A stretch of DNA of 64,000 bases from the NCBI RefSeq assembly GCF_018139145.2, contig NC_059471.1, positions 101,992,914-102,056,913 of the forward strand, read 5' to 3'. How positions within the stretch are numbered: the first letter of the stretch is position 1; each line of letters starts with the position of its first letter. Both the position numbers and the translations under genes were made by a program. The notes beneath the pieces were generated by a model that was given only the letters and a program-made list of their open reading frames with translations, did no database searches and was not told where the DNA came from. Source of the stretch: Gymnogyps californianus. Lineage: Eukaryota > Chordata > Aves > Accipitriformes > Cathartidae. Shown here in pieces: positions 26,101 through 37,674 of this stretch.

Positions 26101-28064
26101 TTCACCAAAGTGAGCACCTCAGCCAGACTCTCTGAAAATGCAAGCTACCACCCACCTGGGTCCGATAAGGAACAGCAGCCTTTCTTAACCCTGGGATTCA
26201 GCCAGTCTGATTTACGGTCCTGACAACAACACAGGGAAGTGGCCCATCTTAGCTTTTGAATACAGGCCTAACTTAGTGGCAAATCCCACATATTTCTGAC
26301 GCCTGACAAGCGGTTTCATACTTTTTGTAAGAAATAATGCTGGTATCCTTGGGTTCCATGTCAGAAAAATGAAACATTTGGGTCATTAGCAGATAATATA
26401 ACAAGTCATGTGGTAGGAACAGACATCTTAATTATGGATGCAAAACCACTGCTGAGAAGTTGTGGAGAACAAAACTTGTGCTGCTACATGACTGCACCGC
26501 TTGTGTGAAATTTACAGATGTGGAAAATATATTCCTTGGACCACAAGAAACTCTTAGTACTGGGTTCCTTTCACAAAAAGAAACCTGAGAAGACCCATAC
26601 ATTGGCCATCTTGTTTAACACGGCTAATATAGTTACTAGACATGATTTCAAGTCAAGAGATTTTTCAAAGACCCTTCAGCTACCGTGCCAGAATGAGCTT
26701 AATGTTGGGTCAAACTGCATGAGCAGAGATGGAGACACTTTACTGAATGAGCTCGCTACATTGCCTCCAAGGAAATTGCCTCAGAAATGAAATATCAAGA
26801 CAGCCATTAGCTTTTGGTGATGGTCCCACTGGCAATTACACAGCCAAGCAATAGTCAACACACACCAGATTTATCCAGGAGGAGTATTTTTTCGCCCACA
26901 TTGTTGGCATTGCGGGTTTGAAATCTATGGCAACCAGGGATATCGGTACAGGAATATGAAGATCTATGGCCCACCAGAACAATTCTGAACATTTGCGGCC
27001 AGCTCCTGGGAGATTTACATGGCTCCTTTCTGGGATATTTGCTAGCCTCTCCCATCACATCCTCCTAGGGATACACGGGGCACAGAGCCTTTAAGAAATC
27101 TCTTGAGTTACCACCACTGCCAGACAAATTCATCTGGCTCACCACGTACCCGGGTGCTGACTCCAAGAAGCTCTCAGGAGAAAGAGGGAAGCCAACACAG
27201 GCCTCTGCCATGAGAATACTTCTTGCAGTCTGCTCCAGCAGAAGCAGACCAAAGGCAGCTATTTCAGGCAGCCACATGCATGTCCGGGCAAACTAGCATC
27301 TCCTGTCGTGCAGTTGACTGGGGCGTCACAGTCCGGAGCTCCTTCCTCTGCATCTCAAAATGGGTTATAGCTTCAAAACACGAGTTTAAGAGAAAAAGAC
27401 AGCAGCATCTTTCCTCCAAAAGGCTCCACCATGGGATCCCGAGGTCCTAGCTCTAAATTAACGCACTGAAGCTCACCGTGAAACAACTCCACTTGTTTGC
27501 ATCAGAGATAGTTGCTCAGGGTCCAGCTTAGGTCTCAGTTGTGGTCACCTGGAATTGTTCCTCAGGCAGGTGGCACAAGCAGCCTATGGAAGTGGCGTAA
27601 CATCAGGCAAAAACAAAGACAAAACTCAAGAGAGGTGGTAGAGACAAAGAGTGTATCTGCCCTGCTGATCACAAGTAGCTGTAGTGGTGCCTGAATAACT
27701 CTAAACAACCAGGCCTTGGGCCTGGCAGAACAAAGCTCAACCAGAGCTAACTTTGGTGTTTCACTGCCACTTATTTGGCAGATTTACCATAGATTTACCA
27801 TCACCCTGTGGCTCACAACTAGGACAACTATGTTCCTTACCGTGCCCTCCATTTCAAGCTTTTAGACTCGAACAAGCTGTCAGAAACAAGATCCCCTCAC
27901 TATGCTGTTGAAGCTAGCGAAGTCAGGAGCAAACAGAAAAACTGACAACTTGAGCGAGGTAAAGACATACTGCAGAAAATACACCTACCAACAGCTGAGT
28001 GGGTAGGTCTGTGTTCGTAAACCCTCCAAAAAGGGGCTTATCTCCTTTCTAACATTCACATTTA
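20110..28064. other. Unique DNA, no gene seen
   Basis: Contains an AT/AC-rich run at 20340-20375, an AT-rich patch at 21781-21900, an A-tract at 25067-25079, a purine-rich run near 25540-25575, a perfect 7-bp stem with a 3-nt loop at 27709-27725 and an 11-bp tandem pair at 27781-27802. No open stretch in it has recognisable domains. Confidence 0.55.
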
Positions 28065-28069
28065 ACTAG
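28065..28069 (+). other. Left 5-bp target site duplication of ERV insertion
   Basis: actag immediately precedes the tgtcctgg start of the element at 28070 and is repeated exactly at 29072-29076 after its ccaggaca end. Five bases is the usual duplication length for ERVL-type integrase. Confidence 0.85.
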
Positions 28070-28106
28070 TGTCCTGGTTTCTGCTGGGATAGTTAATTTT
28101 CTTCTG
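28070..28106 (+). repeat. Inverted U3-start fragment forming the left end
   Basis: Starts tgtcctggtttc and matches the inverted complement of the minus-strand LTR start at 29035-29071 with few differences, including a 2-nt gap near 28093. Only the first ~37 bases of the LTR are present in this orientation. Confidence 0.85.
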
Positions 28107-28178
28107 TCCTTTTAATAGTCTCCAGGAGATGGCACTGGACAGGCTGGAACTCCAGTGTGAACTCCAGTTGACGGCACT

Positions 28179-28421
28179 GTGACCTGTGGATGAGTCCACA
28201 TGGGAGCAGGACACCCCGAAGCATCTGTGGCCCTGGTTATGTCTGTGCCGCAGCAGGTATACCTCTGAAGGGATTGTGGCCCAAGGATAAGTCCACACTG
28301 GAGAAGGTACACCTCGAAGCATCTGTGGCTGTGGATAAGTCCATGCTGCAACAGGTGCACCTCAAAGCAACCATGGCTGTGGATAAATCTATGCCTCAGC
28401 AGGTATACCCCTGAAGAGACT
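28179..28421 (-). repeat. Five ~48-bp tandem repeats in ERV leader
   Basis: Copies begin at 28179, 28227, 28276, 28325 and 28373 (spacing 48, 49, 49, 48). Each has a gtggctgtggataagtcc-like head, a gcaacaggt-like middle and an acctc-aagca-like tail. They lie directly downstream of the primer site in the sense of the element. Because the period is divisible by three or nearly so, one minus frame stays open through them (ending at 28112), but the product is a repeat artefact without a known domain. Confidence 0.85.
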
Positions 28422-28464
28422 CTTAATCTCAGGGTTGTGGGTTCAAGCCCCACATTGGGTGCCA
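28416..28464 (-). other. Extended primer-binding site, tRNA-Lys(CUU) type
   Basis: The plus strand matches the 3'-terminal part of tRNA-Lys(CUU), from the 5' side of the anticodon stem through anticodon ctt (28422-28424), T-arm and acceptor 3' strand to the terminal cca (28462-28464). On the minus strand this is the complement beginning tgg, placed 8 nt after the LTR end at 28473, as a retroviral primer-binding site should be. Compared with the tRNA as I remember it, there are four differences in 49 nt, all explainable as CpG decay. A normal site is about 18 nt long. No 5' half of the tRNA (A box, D-arm) is present, so it is not a tRNA gene. Confidence 0.8.
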
Positions 28465-28601
28465 AAAAGAACTGTTGTAGTTTAACCCCAGTCGGCAACT
28501 AAGCACCACACAGCCGCTCGCTCAATCACTCCCCCTGGTGGGATGGGGGAGAGAATTGGAGGAGTAAAAGTGAGAAAACTTGTGGGTTGAGATAAAGACA
28601 G

Positions 28602-28608
28602 TTTAATA
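28602..28608 (-). terminator. LTR poly(A)-signal variant
   Basis: The minus strand reads tattaaa, a recognised weak variant of the polyadenylation hexamer, about 180 bases downstream of the TATA box and ahead of U5. Confidence 0.5.
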
Positions 28609-28787
28609 GGTAAAGCAAAAGCTGTGCACGCAAGCAAAGCAGAACAAGGAATTCATTCACTACTTCCCATCGGCAGGCAGGTGTTCAGCCATCTCCAGGA
28701 AAGCAGGGCGCCATCACGCCTAACAGGTACTTGGGAAGACAAACGCCATCACTCCGAACGGCCCCCCTTCCTTCTTCTTCCCCCAGC

Positions 28788-28795
28788 TTTATATG
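28788..28795 (-). promoter_or_regulatory. LTR TATA box
   Basis: The minus strand reads catataaa, 7 bases downstream of the CRE. It matches the position of the TATA box in the LTR piece at 213-220. Confidence 0.65.
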
Positions 28796-28802
28796 CTGAG
28801 CA

Positions 28803-28810
28803 TGACGTCA
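28803..28810 (-). promoter_or_regulatory. Perfect CRE palindrome in LTR U3
   Basis: tgacgtca is the full palindromic CREB/ATF consensus, just upstream of the TATA box. The homologous site in the other LTR (199-206) is decayed at its 5' half. Confidence 0.6.
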
Positions 28811-29071
28811 TAGGGTATGGAATATCCCTTTGGTGAGTTGGGGTCAGTTGTCCCGGCTGTGTCCCCTCCCAGCTTCTTGTGCACCCCCAGCCTACTCGCT
28901 GGTGGGGTGGGGTGAGAAGCAGAAAAGGCTTTGACTCTGTGTAAGCAAAGCACTGCTCAGCAACAACTAAAACATCCCTGTGTTATCAACATTATTCTCA
29001 CACTAAATCCAAAACACACTGTACCAGCTACTAAGAAGAAAATTAACTCTATCCCAGCTGAAACCAGGACA

Positions 29072-29076
29072 ACTAG
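29072..29076 (+). other. Right 5-bp target site duplication of ERV insertion
   Basis: actag directly follows the ccaggaca end of the element and equals the left copy at 28065-28069. Confidence 0.85.
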
Positions 29077-30703
29077 AAACATTAAGAAAATCCGTTTATA
29101 TGCTCACCAATCAGTAAAAACTATTGTGAAAGAATGTGAGAGAGATTATGTGAGATACAAATACATTTTCTTAGCTGTGTGGTGTTCATGCTAATGTATC
29201 AAAGGAGTTACTCAATGAATTTGCCACGCCAATAATTCTTCCTTCATTGTGAGGGACTGAGGGCACTACAGTGCTAGAGGAAAGCAAAATACCGATTTTC
29301 AATAAAAGGGGAGGTTGTATTATTATACTGGGCTGCTTAATCTTGTCTCCTCCTAAATGTACACATTGTGCTTTGCACAATGGGCCCTGATCGTGGTGGG
29401 GCTTTTAGATGCTTTGATAATAATAACAACAAAAATGGGTAGCAATTAACAAGAAATTCAATGGTCCCAGAAATTACCTCTTCATAAGTCTGAATACTGT
29501 ATCTAGTAGTAATGCAACAAATATTAAGAAAAATAAATTACTGAACATCTGGAAAATAACAGACTATTGAGCAATAAGCAGCACAATAAATCTGGTCAAA
29601 AAAGATATGGCTGCCTTTTTTGACACAATTTAAAAAATGACTGCAGTATACTCAAAGCAATACATGCATTACAGCTACATTAGCCTCTCAGTAAAACATT
29701 TGTTCCAGCACCAAATAAAATCTTTTATTTATTCAAAAAAAAAAGAGTCAAATTACCTTTTTTTGGCAATAAATACTATGAAGATCAGAGCTGCTAAAGG
29801 ATAGGAAAGAAAAATACTAGCTAGCATCACTTAAAATACAGGGCTAGCAATACCTAAGAGGTCAGTGTTAGACCATGTGCTTTTTTATAGAGTATTTCAT
29901 TCTGTGCCATTTAGATCTTTCCTTCACTCTCCTTGTAATACCATATGAGATTTCCCAGAAATATATTGCTCTGTGTTGATATTTTCATTGTCTGGAGCTG
30001 AGGTTCAGGAGGGAGGAGGGGAACGAGGGAGCTATTTATTCTCTCACCCTATAAATTCAAATAGCTTCTGAATTTTTGCATAATACTTAACACTTTTCAA
30101 TCATGACCTGGAAGGAGAAATTCACAAATGAGGAATTCAAGCTGGTATTACCTTACCTCCCACTTACATTGCCTTCCTCAAATTACCAGCAATAAATACA
30201 TCCAGAGCTAGCCCACAGCAAAACACTTGAGCATATGTTCAACTATTGGCACAGCCAGTAGTCCCTGAACTTAAGTAGCTGCAGTTACTCTTGGAGGCCT
30301 TTTTGTATCATCAGGCTGCATTCTACTGAGAACTCTTCCGTCTATGCAAGGATGCAAAAGAAGGTCCTAAGACATCTATCAATCACCTGCAAGAGCAAGA
30401 AAATTCTGCTGTGGATTTTGCAATTAACCACCAAGAGGAATTAGCACAAGTTCCTACTAATTGGAGCATTTAAAAATAGGTGAGGCAAAACTGTAGTAAT
30501 TGCACTGTAAAGAAAAACCCATCCTCACACAGACCTGGAATGGGCATCCTCAAAGATCTGGACAGTGTGTGAGCAGGGCAGAGCTATCCCTTACAACATG
30601 GACTTGAGGAAGAAGACTTTCCACAGAAGACTGCACCAAATCCCAGTGTCTTCTCTCCCTGAAGGGAAAATGTAGTATGTGAATCCCACTGTGATAAAAA
30701 ATT

Positions 30704-30723
30704 AAAAAAAAAAAAAAAAAAAA
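30704..30723 (+). repeat. Poly(A) tract
   Basis: An uninterrupted run of about 20 A after ataaaaaatt. It could be the tail of an old retroposed sequence, but I recognise no source RNA in the ~300 bases before it and see no flanking target duplication. Confidence 0.8.
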
Positions 30724-33700
30724 GGCAGCTGTGTCTGTCTTCCCTCTATTTATTAATAATTTGATTTATGGGAGTTTCTAAAAATAAAGAAAGTACCAAA
30801 ACATATGACTGACCAGTGCCCTATGACTTTCTTCCTCATGTGCAAACTTGAAAGTGTTTCTTTAATTATTCTGTATTATGTGAAATTCATATGACTATTG
30901 GCACTAACGTAAACAGTTCTTAGCCGGGATAGTTACTTGCTTTTTACCAAACTAAGATGGGTAAACTGGTGAAAAACAAAAACGGAAGGTCATTTGGTAG
31001 TGACATAGAAAATAAAATATATTCTCTATAAACTTAAAGAGATAATGTCCGGATGGCTAGGAGTGTTAGGCTGCTTTGGCAGTTGACTGAAATAAAGGGG
31101 ATTTTTTCTTAGTTCCTTATGACTATGCAGTACCTCATCCTCTGGGACTCCAAGTAAGAATGGCAGCATATTCTTGACACTTCAGTTAACTAGCAGGTCA
31201 TAATAAAATCCTCATATCGCTTCAAATCAATCTGAAATAGTAACCTTTTCTTTTATTTATTTGTAGTAAACCAAAATACTGAGGATGGAAAACATTGTAG
31301 GCCAAGTGAGATGTTTAATTTGATCAAAAAGGGAAACAATTCCATTTTCTTTTAAATAAAATTCAGGCACACTCTGAACTGTTTGTTGCTATGAATTTCA
31401 AAAATGGGAATGTTTCACTTTAGGACAGTCAAAGAGAAATGTTCCTTTTTTTCTTTTTTTCCCCCCTATTTGGAGTTTGTTTGTGGTTTTGGCTAAAGGA
31501 ATTGGGTGAATTTGACATGACACTTCATGAAGGATGTGGGAATGCTAAACAGAAGTAAAAAGAGGGCCTGAGAATGATCCAGTTGTTGGCAAATAGCTCT
31601 TGCAATGGCAGGCTTTGGGACTTCATGCTATCCAGCTCATAGGAAGGGAAGATTGATAGGCAATAGAAAATAACCCAGTCTTTTAATTCCTGTCGCCAAA
31701 GAGACAGAAAGATCCAGTGGCTAGGAAGTGGTTCAGGATGGTCAGGAGTGGTTCAGGAAGAACCAAGACACGTTGCAGATCCTGGGGAGCCCCAGGACTC
31801 CCGGAGCCCTAGGCAGGCATAACAGAACAGCCTGAGCCGGAGCTTGGCCAGCAGCAGCTTGGGTCTCTCAACCCCAGCACTAAGGCAGCTCCTGCCTGCC
31901 CACAGCATGCTGGTGCTTGCTCTGCCCAGGTCCCTGCTCAAATTCACCAGCATTGCTTCCTCTGTGTTGGTGTGACCCTTGCAGAAGAAAGGATGAAATC
32001 CTTCACCTGTTGGAACAGCTTGTATTGCGGGTTTACACCTAGTTAGACATGGCCGTGATTCACATGGTTTGGGAACACGTTTAAGCATCTGCCCAGTTTC
32101 TAGCACAGGATTATTCCTGTAGCCACGTGCCATGTGCCTGACTGTTTTGCTGAACAAGGTCCTACGTCATGACGTTCCTCTGATGTCAGACTGAGTAAAT
32201 TCACTTTCCTTCTTTTGGAACCCATGTGAGTGCTCTGGTATTAAGTGATGAACTTGAATGTTCTTAAGTTTGTGTTTTGCTGGAAGAAAGTGGGGAGAAA
32301 TAGAAAGCCAGTGGAAAAAATAAAGCATGATGAAAATGGAACAAGAAGTAGGTATTATAAAAATCAATACACACAGAACATGAAAGAAAAGATGAGGGGG
32401 CAAGAGACAGAAAATACAGCGTACCTGCCATGTGTAGCGCATGCATTTCTGCCAGCATAGCTCTGGGGAAGAGTTTTCTCCCTCACACGTAAGGCTCGCT
32501 TTAGCCACAGAGTTTTTAATTCACCACTCCCTTGCAGAAATAAATGGGTGAATACCGCAGTGGTAAAAGGTTCACTATTCACAAATCCCAAATTAGTTTG
32601 TGATTTGCAAAACCTCAAGCTCCTAAAGGTTCACTTCTTACTGCATAGTGACTCACTTCGTATAATGAAGTCTCAGTATAATAAAATCTGGATTAAGCTA
32701 TTGTAGCTCTTAGTTGAGCCAAATCATTTTGCCAAGTTGCTCTTAATACTTTTTAAATGAAAACACATTAAAAAAAACCCAACACAACTAGAACAAGGGT
32801 CAGTACAGCGCCATAAAGCAGAGCAATGCCCTGGTGATGTAAAGGAAATTGTGATACCTTATTGCTGTTGAGAACTCAGGCACTGTACTAACTGTGTGGA
32901 CAAATTGTTACTTGCCGCTTTGAGGAGGATGCATGGAGGGAGTTACCTGTCTGATTCAGACATTACACTGTTGGATCTCATCAGGAAGATCTCCTAAATT
33001 CAAAAAATAAAAGCAAGTTGTTTGGAGGTAACAGCCCATTCAGAGTGACAGAAAACATCATTCTGTATATCCCTCGATTGCATATGAATCAGCCTGAAAT
33101 GTGTTTTCTGATTTACTCCCGTTCAGGCTCGAGCCCTGTTCCAGCCCATGTCAAGTCCAGCGAGTTCATGCACAGACCCGCGGCAGCACCCAGCTGCTCA
33201 CACCCGCAGGTCACCGAACCCAAACCCCTCACCCAGGGTACTTTGTGTTTCACTGCGAGAAATGTCTCATTAGGCAGATAAGCTGTCACCAGAGAAGGCT
33301 TCTCTTAATCACAGAGCAGTTTAAGGTGAGCGAAAAGTCTCACACTGGACAGTGTACAACATCTCTTCTAACTTTCTTTTTTCCCTTTTTCTTTTTCCTT
33401 TCTCCTGTACACACACACTGTCCTAACTCCGGATAAGATTAGAAGTGGGAACCTGGAATACACAGCTGAAACTGCTGAACCCTCATTTCCTATGTGAAGA
33501 ATGTGTAAAGCTTTCACAGAAAATAATGATTCTTACCTTTGGAAATACCCTGGCTCCTGCTGTAGCGCTGAGATGGGGCTCAGCGGTTCCTTTGGACTTA
33601 CAGGGGATTGCTGGGAGTGCACACAGAACTGCAGCCAGGCCACCTGCAATGCTGGGGTTGTTTTGTTGGCTTGTTTGCCAGAAGAATTCTTTGTATTTCT

Positions 33701-36700
33701 TTCATCTCCCTCAAAAGTTCTCTGTTTTTCAGGGAACACAACTCCACTTTAAGGTTTTCACAGATCGCTTTTTCTCTTACACCAAAGGGACTGTTACAAT
33801 CAGTTGAACAGACCATGAAGAACAAATCAGTGACAGAAAAAGGTAGATTTCTATCTACCATAGAAATCACCTATATAGTAGACGGGATAACTCCATTCCA
33901 AGTTTATCCATGGACAGAAGCTCTATTTTGCACTGATGCTCTGGGCTTCCCAGGAAGATCCTCCAGACCAAATTGGATCAGCATTCAAAGCGTGAACACC
34001 AGAAATGGGTGCTTACATGAACCGAGCCTTGCTCTTCTGAAGTCTGTCCTTCACTAATGGCATCCTCCCTCTCCTAGCAGAAGGACTGGTCAGCCGGTGA
34101 GGAAAGGACTTTAAAATAAACTTTAGAGCTGGAAGGCTATTCTTACCTCTTATTCATCATGGAATAGAGACGCCACAAAAATTTTGCCTTGATGTCTACA
34201 AAGCAAGGCCCCAGCTGTCAGCTTGCAGTTAGCCCCGCACAAGCACTTCTATGCAAATACAGCCGTTCAATACTTAGCATCAAATGTACAATCTCAGTTT
34301 TTCATTTTTTTAATTTGCTGCAAAGAAGCCTGAGGTGACCAGCCAGATGGTAAATTATTACAAGTTTGGCACCAAAGTCTGGTCCAGTCTCCTAATAGAG
34401 CATTTGTCATGGTTACATATTGTATCACGTTCTAATTTATCATGCAGTTACACCCATCTGCGAGGCCAAATTCTGCTCTGACTTACACAAGAGTAACGCC
34501 ACTACAGCAGGAATAAAGGCACAGGAAAGAGTAGATTCTAGCCCTGGTTCACCTACGCTTCAAAAAGCCTTTAGAAATACCTAGTAACCAAGCCTATATA
34601 CACTTGCTCAGAGTCTAGATGCTTGCAATGAGAAATAGATGGAAACCCTTTACAGTCTTAATTGGCACAATCAGAATTCAACAACAACAACAAAGTCTTC
34701 ACTTCCAAAGAAGGAGTTTTATCAGCAATGATACAAGCAGATATCCACTAACTATATATGGGAAGTCCATCTTCCAATACAATAAAATCAGAAGGAAATC
34801 TGCAGTTGCAGGATAATGTCTCTTGTTTTCTGCATACAAAACAAATAGTGATAAAGCTTAGTCTTGATAAACCAGTCCCTGCCAAAGAGACTGAAGCAAG
34901 AGGATGTGCATGACACCAGTATTCAGGGCACTTTGCTTTCCTGGTGACAGCAGATGTGATTTAACTTATGCACATGAAGGCATCGTGATCTTTTGCTTGT
35001 TTGCCTGGGGTAACATTTTGTATAATGTGCAGTCACTGGAGATGGAGGGAGGAATCAGATGAAAATGTTTTGGATCACAGCAACAAACCTTCCCTCTAGG
35101 GAGGCGACGCATCCTCCTAGGGAAGCACTGAGGGCTGCACATCCTCTCCCATGACAGATGATGGGAAGGCAAAATCTAAGTCTGTGTTCAGATTCCTCTT
35201 CCAGACCATTCATCCTCAAGATAATTCTTTTGAGGACAGACTGAAGCCCAGGCTTTTCCCCAAACATGGGCATTTTTGTTTCAGGCAAGCAGTGTTCCTC
35301 TATCAAGGCTTTGTTAGTTTGCATATACCAGTACAGCTCCACCTACTTGAGTGCCAGCTATTTCACCTCAGAGTCTGGGATCCTCTGATTTATACAAGGG
35401 AATGATCAGAAAAATTGGTTTAGGCTTCGAAGGCAGCTGAGCCTTGAGCAGGTAGGCACAGCTTGCTGTTGTTGTTGATCATGGACACACGTGTGGAGAG
35501 GAGCACTGAGTGAATGGGGGCTACTGCATTACAGTCTGCTGTAAATCACACCTTTTAAATCCATCTCATTTAAAGAGGACTCCCAGGCAGTAAAAGCAGA
35601 GTACACTTTAGCCCTATATGCTTGTCAAACACCAGTTTGCAAAACCGAAAGGGATAAATCCTTGCGGTGGAGAGGAATCCGGTGAAAGCGGCACAACCTC
35701 ATCATCCCAGGGAGCTGCTGAAAGCCATCCGTGCAGTACAGTCCCGATACCTGCTGGTTCGGCACTGCTCTGCCTCCCCAGGTGGGACAGCAGCCAGGAG
35801 GCTGGTTTGCAGTTAGGGTATGTGTCAGCAGAATGGCTTGTCAGACAATGTCCAGAAAGTTTCCAAAACTTCTCCTAGAGCTATATTGAAATGTGTTTGG
35901 AAAAGTGTGTGATTAATTGCAAGAAGGCTTGGTGATATCATTATGTGAATTCACCATTGTACAATGTGCCATTAACTTTAAGTTCCGGTGAAAGAAATAT
36001 GGAGAAATTGACAATCTGAAAAACACAGAACAGTTGCTTTCTAATGTAACACCTTGCTAAGTTGGCTTTGGTTTTATTGAAAAACTTTATCTGAGTTGAT
36101 GTTTTTTTCAGACCTACTCAATGCCTCTGGGAGCTATTTGTGAGACCTGTAAAAAAGGCAATGGGTATTCCTATAGTTTTTGTACCATCCAAAAACTGAC
36201 CTGCCAGAAGAGCTATCACTTAGCCCCATAATAATTCCTTCAAGGAAATGGCCTAGAAAAGGGTACCCATAACACTGAAGGACAACGGGCCCAAAATTCA
36301 GCTGATATCAACAGTGACTTGTTAATTATATATTTTGAAAAATATGAGACTGGAAAGCACTGGAAAGTACTGTAAAACTGTAAGGACTGAAAGCCAAATT
36401 AAAGATTAACATAACAATGAATTATTTTGTATCAGAGTTTTGTTTGTTTTTATCTAATTTTCTTTTGCACCCAATTGTACTATAGATCAGCTGCTCCTGA
36501 GTTCTGAAATAAATTATTTCTCAAGAACAATCTTACATTCATATTACTATAATAACCATAACCCTGTTGACAACAATTGTATAATTGATTCAGTCTGTGC
36601 ATAGGCATCACTTCATGTGCCATAGAAATTATTCCACTTACAGACAAGTCTGTATCAGGCGAGCAGGAAGTAGCTCTGCAGACGACTTGAGAAGAGTGAG

Positions 36701-37674
36701 ATTCGTCTTACCTCACTTGGGAAAAAAGCCTCTGTGGTATAGACTGAGTTACTTAAGTTGCCTGTACAATTCGTAGGGAAAGAGAGACCATTCCAAAAGG
36801 CAGCTGGACACAGCCAAGGACAGAATTATCTCTCTATATGGACCCCCCAGAGAGTTCCTAATCAACGAGCTTAGGCTGGATAGCTAGCATTTAAATGACA
36901 ATGCAGGGGTAAGATAAATACTACCTGAAGTACTGAGCAATTTTTTTCACTTTGAAACTACTATGGAATTTGGCAAAGCAAAATGTGCAAGTAAAATGTT
37001 GCCATAAATTTATCAGAGTTCATGCTGCTAATCTTACACGGAATAAGAAACAAGTGCAAACTGCTCGCTGCTTCATTTTCTTTCTCTGAAACATAGGGTA
37101 GAATGAGTACATGCCGGCTGTGTACTGAGTTATAAAGTTACCACTTCTCACATCACAGTACGATTTCCACTGAACAGTGAGGCATTTTTCATTTCCACAC
37201 ATGTTCCCTGCAGAAATATGATTTTCTTCTGAGCCAGGTCCTCTGGCATTCAGGCGGTCAGGCGGAAGATAGCATGAAAATAGGCAAGGGCAGATAGCCT
37301 GGCTCCTCGGATTTTGAAAGCAGCTGAAATCACACTACAATTGCAGATTTATCAGAAGGACTTGTCAAATAATTGCAACCTCCTAAATTATTCTTTGCAA
37401 AACAGTGATTCATAGTCTTATGAAGTATGAGGCATTCCACGTGAGCATGAGATGCTTGATTTCCAGTGGATCCAACAATGACAGCAGATCACATTTTCCT
37501 GTGAAGTGGCTGAATGTATATCAGTAAAGGAGAATTCCTTGATGTTTCTAAGGAATTTGAAAAGCTGACTTCTCAGGAAGAGGGAGCAAAGAATTCTGTA
37601 AGAGGAAGGACCACTATGGCAACTTATACCAACTGAAACTCTGCCTTCCGTTAACACGCAAGGAAATCATGTAG

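Larger units (their letters stand above)
28070..29071 (-). mobile_element. Compact ERVL-like insertion with two U3-type ends
   Basis: This 1,002-bp unit is flanked by the perfect 5-bp repeat actag. On the minus strand it reads: full LTR (29071 to 28473), 8-nt spacer, tRNA-Lys-type primer site (28464 to 28416), ~48-bp leader repeats (28421 to 28179), a short unique segment, then a break. The left outer end is not the U5 end expected of a 3' LTR. Instead 28070-28106 is a plus-oriented copy of the LTR start, an inverted repeat of 29035-29071. No gag or pol frame is present, so it is non-autonomous. Similar ends with an exact duplication argue that the whole unit was inserted at once. Later rearrangement inside an ordinary provirus is the main alternative. 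Confidence 0.85.
28473..29071 (-). mobile_element. Complete ERVL-like LTR (599 bp)
   Basis: Read on the minus strand it starts tgtcctgg at 29071 and ends acaaca at 28473, the usual TG...CA ends. It contains a perfect CRE (28803-28810), a TATA box (28788-28795), and a tattaaa poly(A)-signal variant (28602-28608), in the order expected for U3-R-U5. Its U3 shares long identical stretches with 1-293. Other parts differ by substitutions and small indels, suggesting a different copy or subfamily. Confidence 0.88.

Noticed and set aside
28179..28421. CRISPR-like array
   Set aside because: The 48-49-base units follow each other without unique spacers and lie inside a retroviral leader in bird DNA.
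28416..28464. Possible tRNA-Lys gene
   Set aside because: Only the 3' part is present: no acceptor 5' strand, D-arm or A box. It carries the cca end, which nuclear tRNA genes do not encode, and sits 8 nt from an LTR end as a primer-binding site.
28112..28498. 128-codon minus frame as a gene
   Set aside because: It runs through tandem repeats, the primer site and the LTR end; the open frame is a by-product of the repeat period.
33445..34057. Overlapping plus frames of 120 and 149 codons
   Set aside because: Two overlapping frames are open together with a minus frame; no domain. This points to chance.
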